Below, in pieces: positions 62,326 through 64,000 of a DNA stretch of 64,000 bases. Origin of the DNA: Bremerella alba (GTDB lineage: Bacteria > Planctomycetota > Planctomycetia > Pirellulales > Pirellulaceae); assembly GCF_013618625.1 (NCBI RefSeq), contig NZ_JABRWO010000013.1, positions 62,001 through 126,000 of the forward strand, given 5' to 3'. The notes beneath the pieces are model-generated. The model was not told the origin of the DNA. It did no database searches and saw only the letters and a list, made by a program, of their open reading frames with translations. A program made the position numbers and the translations under genes. Numbering within the stretch: position 1 is the first letter of the stretch; every line of letters starts with the position of its first letter.

Positions 62326-62919
62326 TTACTGCTTCACGTACTTTATTTTGCCCATTTCGGTGACCGTATCACCGGTTACCTGAGACAACGTGAACACAAA
62401 GCCATCTTCGGTCGGGACGGTTGTCATCTGGAAGTTCATCGGTCCGATCGGCGAGCTGCACGTACCTTTTTCGGTCATCACGCCGGTCTTCTCGTCGAGC
62501 TGCCCTACCGTGTGCAGGATATGGGTCGACATGTTATCAATCCAAATGCCCACAAAATTCTGCTCGGCATTTTCGTAGCCCAGGATGCCAAAGCCTTCCA
62601 TCGGCTGACCATTGTAGGTGCTTGTGAACTCCTGAGTCACAAAGCGTCCGCCCAGAATGGACTTAAATTCAGCGGTCCCTTCGTCCACCGACTCTTCACC
62701 TTTGCCAGGCAGAATCCAGTTCGAGGTCGTCTTGTATTTGCCGACCATCGCTTGCAGATGCTTGTGCGGTTCCCCAGGGGCACCAAGCTTCGCCATCACC
62801 GCTTCCATCGCCGCAGAATCCAAACTGTCTGCGCTGGACGTCGCAGGCTCTTCGGCTGTCGCAATCGAAACGAGTGCGACCAAGAAAAAGATTCCCAACA
62901 TTTTGTTAGTAACTTGCAT
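62326..62919 (-). CDS. DUF1579 protein, exported
   Basis: 197 residues from the ATG at 62919, preferred because AGGGAG lies 8 bases before it and a signal peptide follows (MLGIFFLVALVSIATAEE). The DUF1579 core is GEPHKHLQAMVGKYKTTSNW, SILGGRFVTQEFTSTYNGQPMEGFGILGYENAEQNFVGIWIDNMSTHILHTVG, typical of these planctomycete-abundant lipocalin-like beta-barrels. It should be extracytoplasmic. The ligand is unknown. It stands alone, 87 bp upstream of the DUF4261-like gene on the same strand. Confidence 0.9.
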   Translation of the reverse strand: MQVTNKMLGIFFLVALVSIATAEEPATSSADSLDSAAMEAVMAKLGAPGEPHKHLQAMVGKYKTTSNWILPGKGEESVDEGTAEFKSILGGRFVTQEFTSTYNGQPMEGFGILGYENAEQNFVGIWIDNMSTHILHTVGQLDEKTGVMTEKGTCSSPIGPMNFQMTTVPTEDGFVFTLSQVTGDTVTEMGKIKYVKQ

Positions 62920-63271
62920 TGAACGGTCTCCCTGATATGCCCCCCAAGTGAACGTGGCGCTGGCCACACCTGCGTCGATTTTATCGTAGTAAGGTCACCC
63001 TAATCACGCTCTTTTCCCAAACTTCATCTTCCAGGCAACACATAGGGCAAAGTTGATCCCCTTAGATGATTCGCCAACATCCATTCACTAGTTTGACCGT
63101 AGGTATTCGCTCCTTTCTTTTTTGCACCATCCACGCAAAGAATTCATTGACGACTCACAGTATCCCGCATAAAACCACAATTGAAGGGACGCAACCGGTT
63201 TGCAGGATTCGCAAATTTAATTTTGAAGGGGCGCCAGCTTATCTTTTCCTCTCACCGCTAAGGAGGATGCC
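62920..63271. other. Intergenic region before the hemerythrin-like gene
   Basis: About 350 bp between two divergent genes. A 75-codon frame at 63066-63293 overlaps the next gene's start and looks spurious. It should hold two promoters; no dyad stood out. Confidence 0.5.
63260..63266 (+). promoter_or_regulatory. Strong ribosome binding site AAGGAGG
   Basis: A perfect seven-base Shine-Dalgarno, 5 bases before the ATG at 63272. It is the strongest in the window and fixes the start of the hemerythrin-like gene. Confidence 0.8.
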
Positions 63272-63712
63272 ATGCCCGACCTGCAACGATTGACCGATGC
63301 CGCTGTAACCAAACTTCTGACTGAGCACGCTCTTTTGCACGATCTTCTGGAAGAAGCAGATCAGATCACCGCAGAAGGGGACTCGCCCGAGGCGTTAATC
63401 CTCGGCCTACACGAACTTCGCGACATGATGCATGACCAGTTCGCCCAGGAAGAACGCGGCGGATATTTGCAAGAGACGATCAGTATAGCCCCGCGTTACT
63501 CGTCGGAATGCGAGCAACTTCGGCTCGATCATCGTCTGTTTTTAAGCGACATCGATGCCATGCTCGATGACCTGCATCATAGCCCTGCCGAGACCTTAGC
63601 CACCTTTCACGTACGCTTTCGCGATTTCACAACCCGCTTTTTAAACCACGAGCACCACGAGAACGCGGTCGTGCAAAAGGCGCTTGAAGAAGACATCGGC
63701 GTCGGCGACTAG
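63272..63712 (+). CDS. Hemerythrin-like (HHE) protein
   Basis: 146 residues, four helices. The iron-site pattern is visible: LLTEHALLHDLL (His), MMHDQFAQEER (His..Glu), LRLDHRLFLSDID (His), and TRFLNHEHHENAVVQKAL (His..Glu), as in HHE cation-binding proteins. It could bind oxygen, sense redox state or handle iron. It is cytoplasmic. It is followed by a hairpin terminator, so it is monocistronic. Confidence 0.88.
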   Translation: MPDLQRLTDAAVTKLLTEHALLHDLLEEADQITAEGDSPEALILGLHELRDMMHDQFAQEERGGYLQETISIAPRYSSECEQLRLDHRLFLSDIDAMLDDLHHSPAETLATFHVRFRDFTTRFLNHEHHENAVVQKALEEDIGVGD

Positions 63713-63747
63713 CATCCTCGAAGAGCACCCCATCTCACTTTAAACGC

Positions 63748-63781
63748 TTGGCCACCGGCATCTCTGCGGTTGGCCATTTTT
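63748..63781 (+). terminator. Intrinsic terminator of the hemerythrin-like gene
   Basis: TTGGCCA-CCG pairs with CGGTTGGCCA (one bulge) and is followed by TTTTT, 36 bp after the stop. Confidence 0.75.
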
Positions 63782-63930
63782 CATGCCACGGCAGATCAAA
63801 CGGTTGCGATCGTGCCAAGAACGAACGAAAACTGCGTCATTTCGTCCCTATCCGTAGCCGCCAGACCCCAGTAAAATCAACCGATTCCTCGCGATTCTCT
63901 GTCTTCCACTGGGCGTTAGCGCAAGTTTTA

Positions 63931-64000
63931 ATGAACGACATTCAGGCATCCACAATCACGCGCCCAGAACTTCTTGCTCCCGCAGGCGATTGGGACTGTG
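63931..64000 (+). CDS. U32-family peptidase, N-terminal fragment (cut by window end)
   Basis: The frame from ATG at 63931 reads 23 residues and then leaves the window. PELLAPAGDWDC is the canonical start of U32 peptidases (YegQ/TrhP/RlhA family), some members of which are needed for tRNA or 23S rRNA hydroxylation. Only this start can be judged; the length, domains and catalytic cysteines are beyond the window. Confidence 0.85.
   Translation, partial: MNDIQASTITRPELLAPAGDWDC

Overview
The window looks like a chromosome segment of a planctomycete, most likely order Pirellulales (Blastopirellula/Bremerella-like). This rests on family content: two DUF1559 pseudopilin-like proteins each paired with a small lipoprotein, a giant PVC-type CxxCH cytochrome with a PA14 region and propeller, a type I sulfatase, exported FAD oxidoreductases with golvesin-like tails, a Pkn-type Ser/Thr kinase, an exported Cu-monooxygenase/cytochrome/redoxin fusion, and a bacterial topoisomerase VI A subunit. 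The genus is inference. I saw no rRNA, tRNA, CRISPR array, insertion sequence or prophage; the base composition looks even throughout.

Layout. 1-2.1 kb: end of a secretin-domain protein, a thioesterase, and topoisomerase VI subunit A. 2.2-10.1 kb: a minus-strand export cassette read marR > TolC-like protein > adaptor with EF-hands > ABC ATPase > FtsX/MacB-type permease, with inverted repeats upstream of marR and of the adaptor. 10.3-16 kb: a membrane coiled-coil protein, a rhomboid protease, a SUMF1-fold protein without the FGE cysteines, an aldo/keto reductase and a DAO-type oxidoreductase. 16.3-24.4 kb: the five-heme-motif giant protein, arginine decarboxylase, an unknown protein, a cysteine-rich small protein and YjbQ. 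24.4-29.3 kb: first DUF1559/lipoprotein pair, an exported endonuclease/phosphatase-fold protein and an FAD oxidoreductase.

29.7-36.3 kb: glycosyltransferase, GlsB-type protein, an aquaglyceroporin-ArsC fusion, an orphan FliN-like protein, an LpxH-like phosphoesterase, CutA and an unknown protein. 36.3-44 kb: an AsmA/TamB-like envelope protein and a MscK-like channel. 44-50.4 kb: redoxin/cytochrome/Cu-monooxygenase fusion, sulfatase, and a MarR-controlled SDR-pirin-DoxX operon marked by two identical 18-bp operator candidates. 50.7-60.6 kb: second DUF1559/lipoprotein pair, an FAD oxidoreductase coupled to a NosR-like membrane flavoprotein, a Ser/Thr kinase and a parallel beta-helix protein. 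60.7-64 kb: AhpD-like protein, a DUF4261-like protein, a DUF1579 protein, a hemerythrin-like protein and the start of a U32 peptidase.

The most notable points are the arsenic channel-enzyme fusion that lacks the third thioredoxin-type cysteine, topoisomerase VI A without a neighbouring B subunit, the paired MarR operator, the FAD-oxidoreductase/tandem-FMN membrane protein pair, and hairpins between the genes of both DUF1559/lipoprotein pairs.
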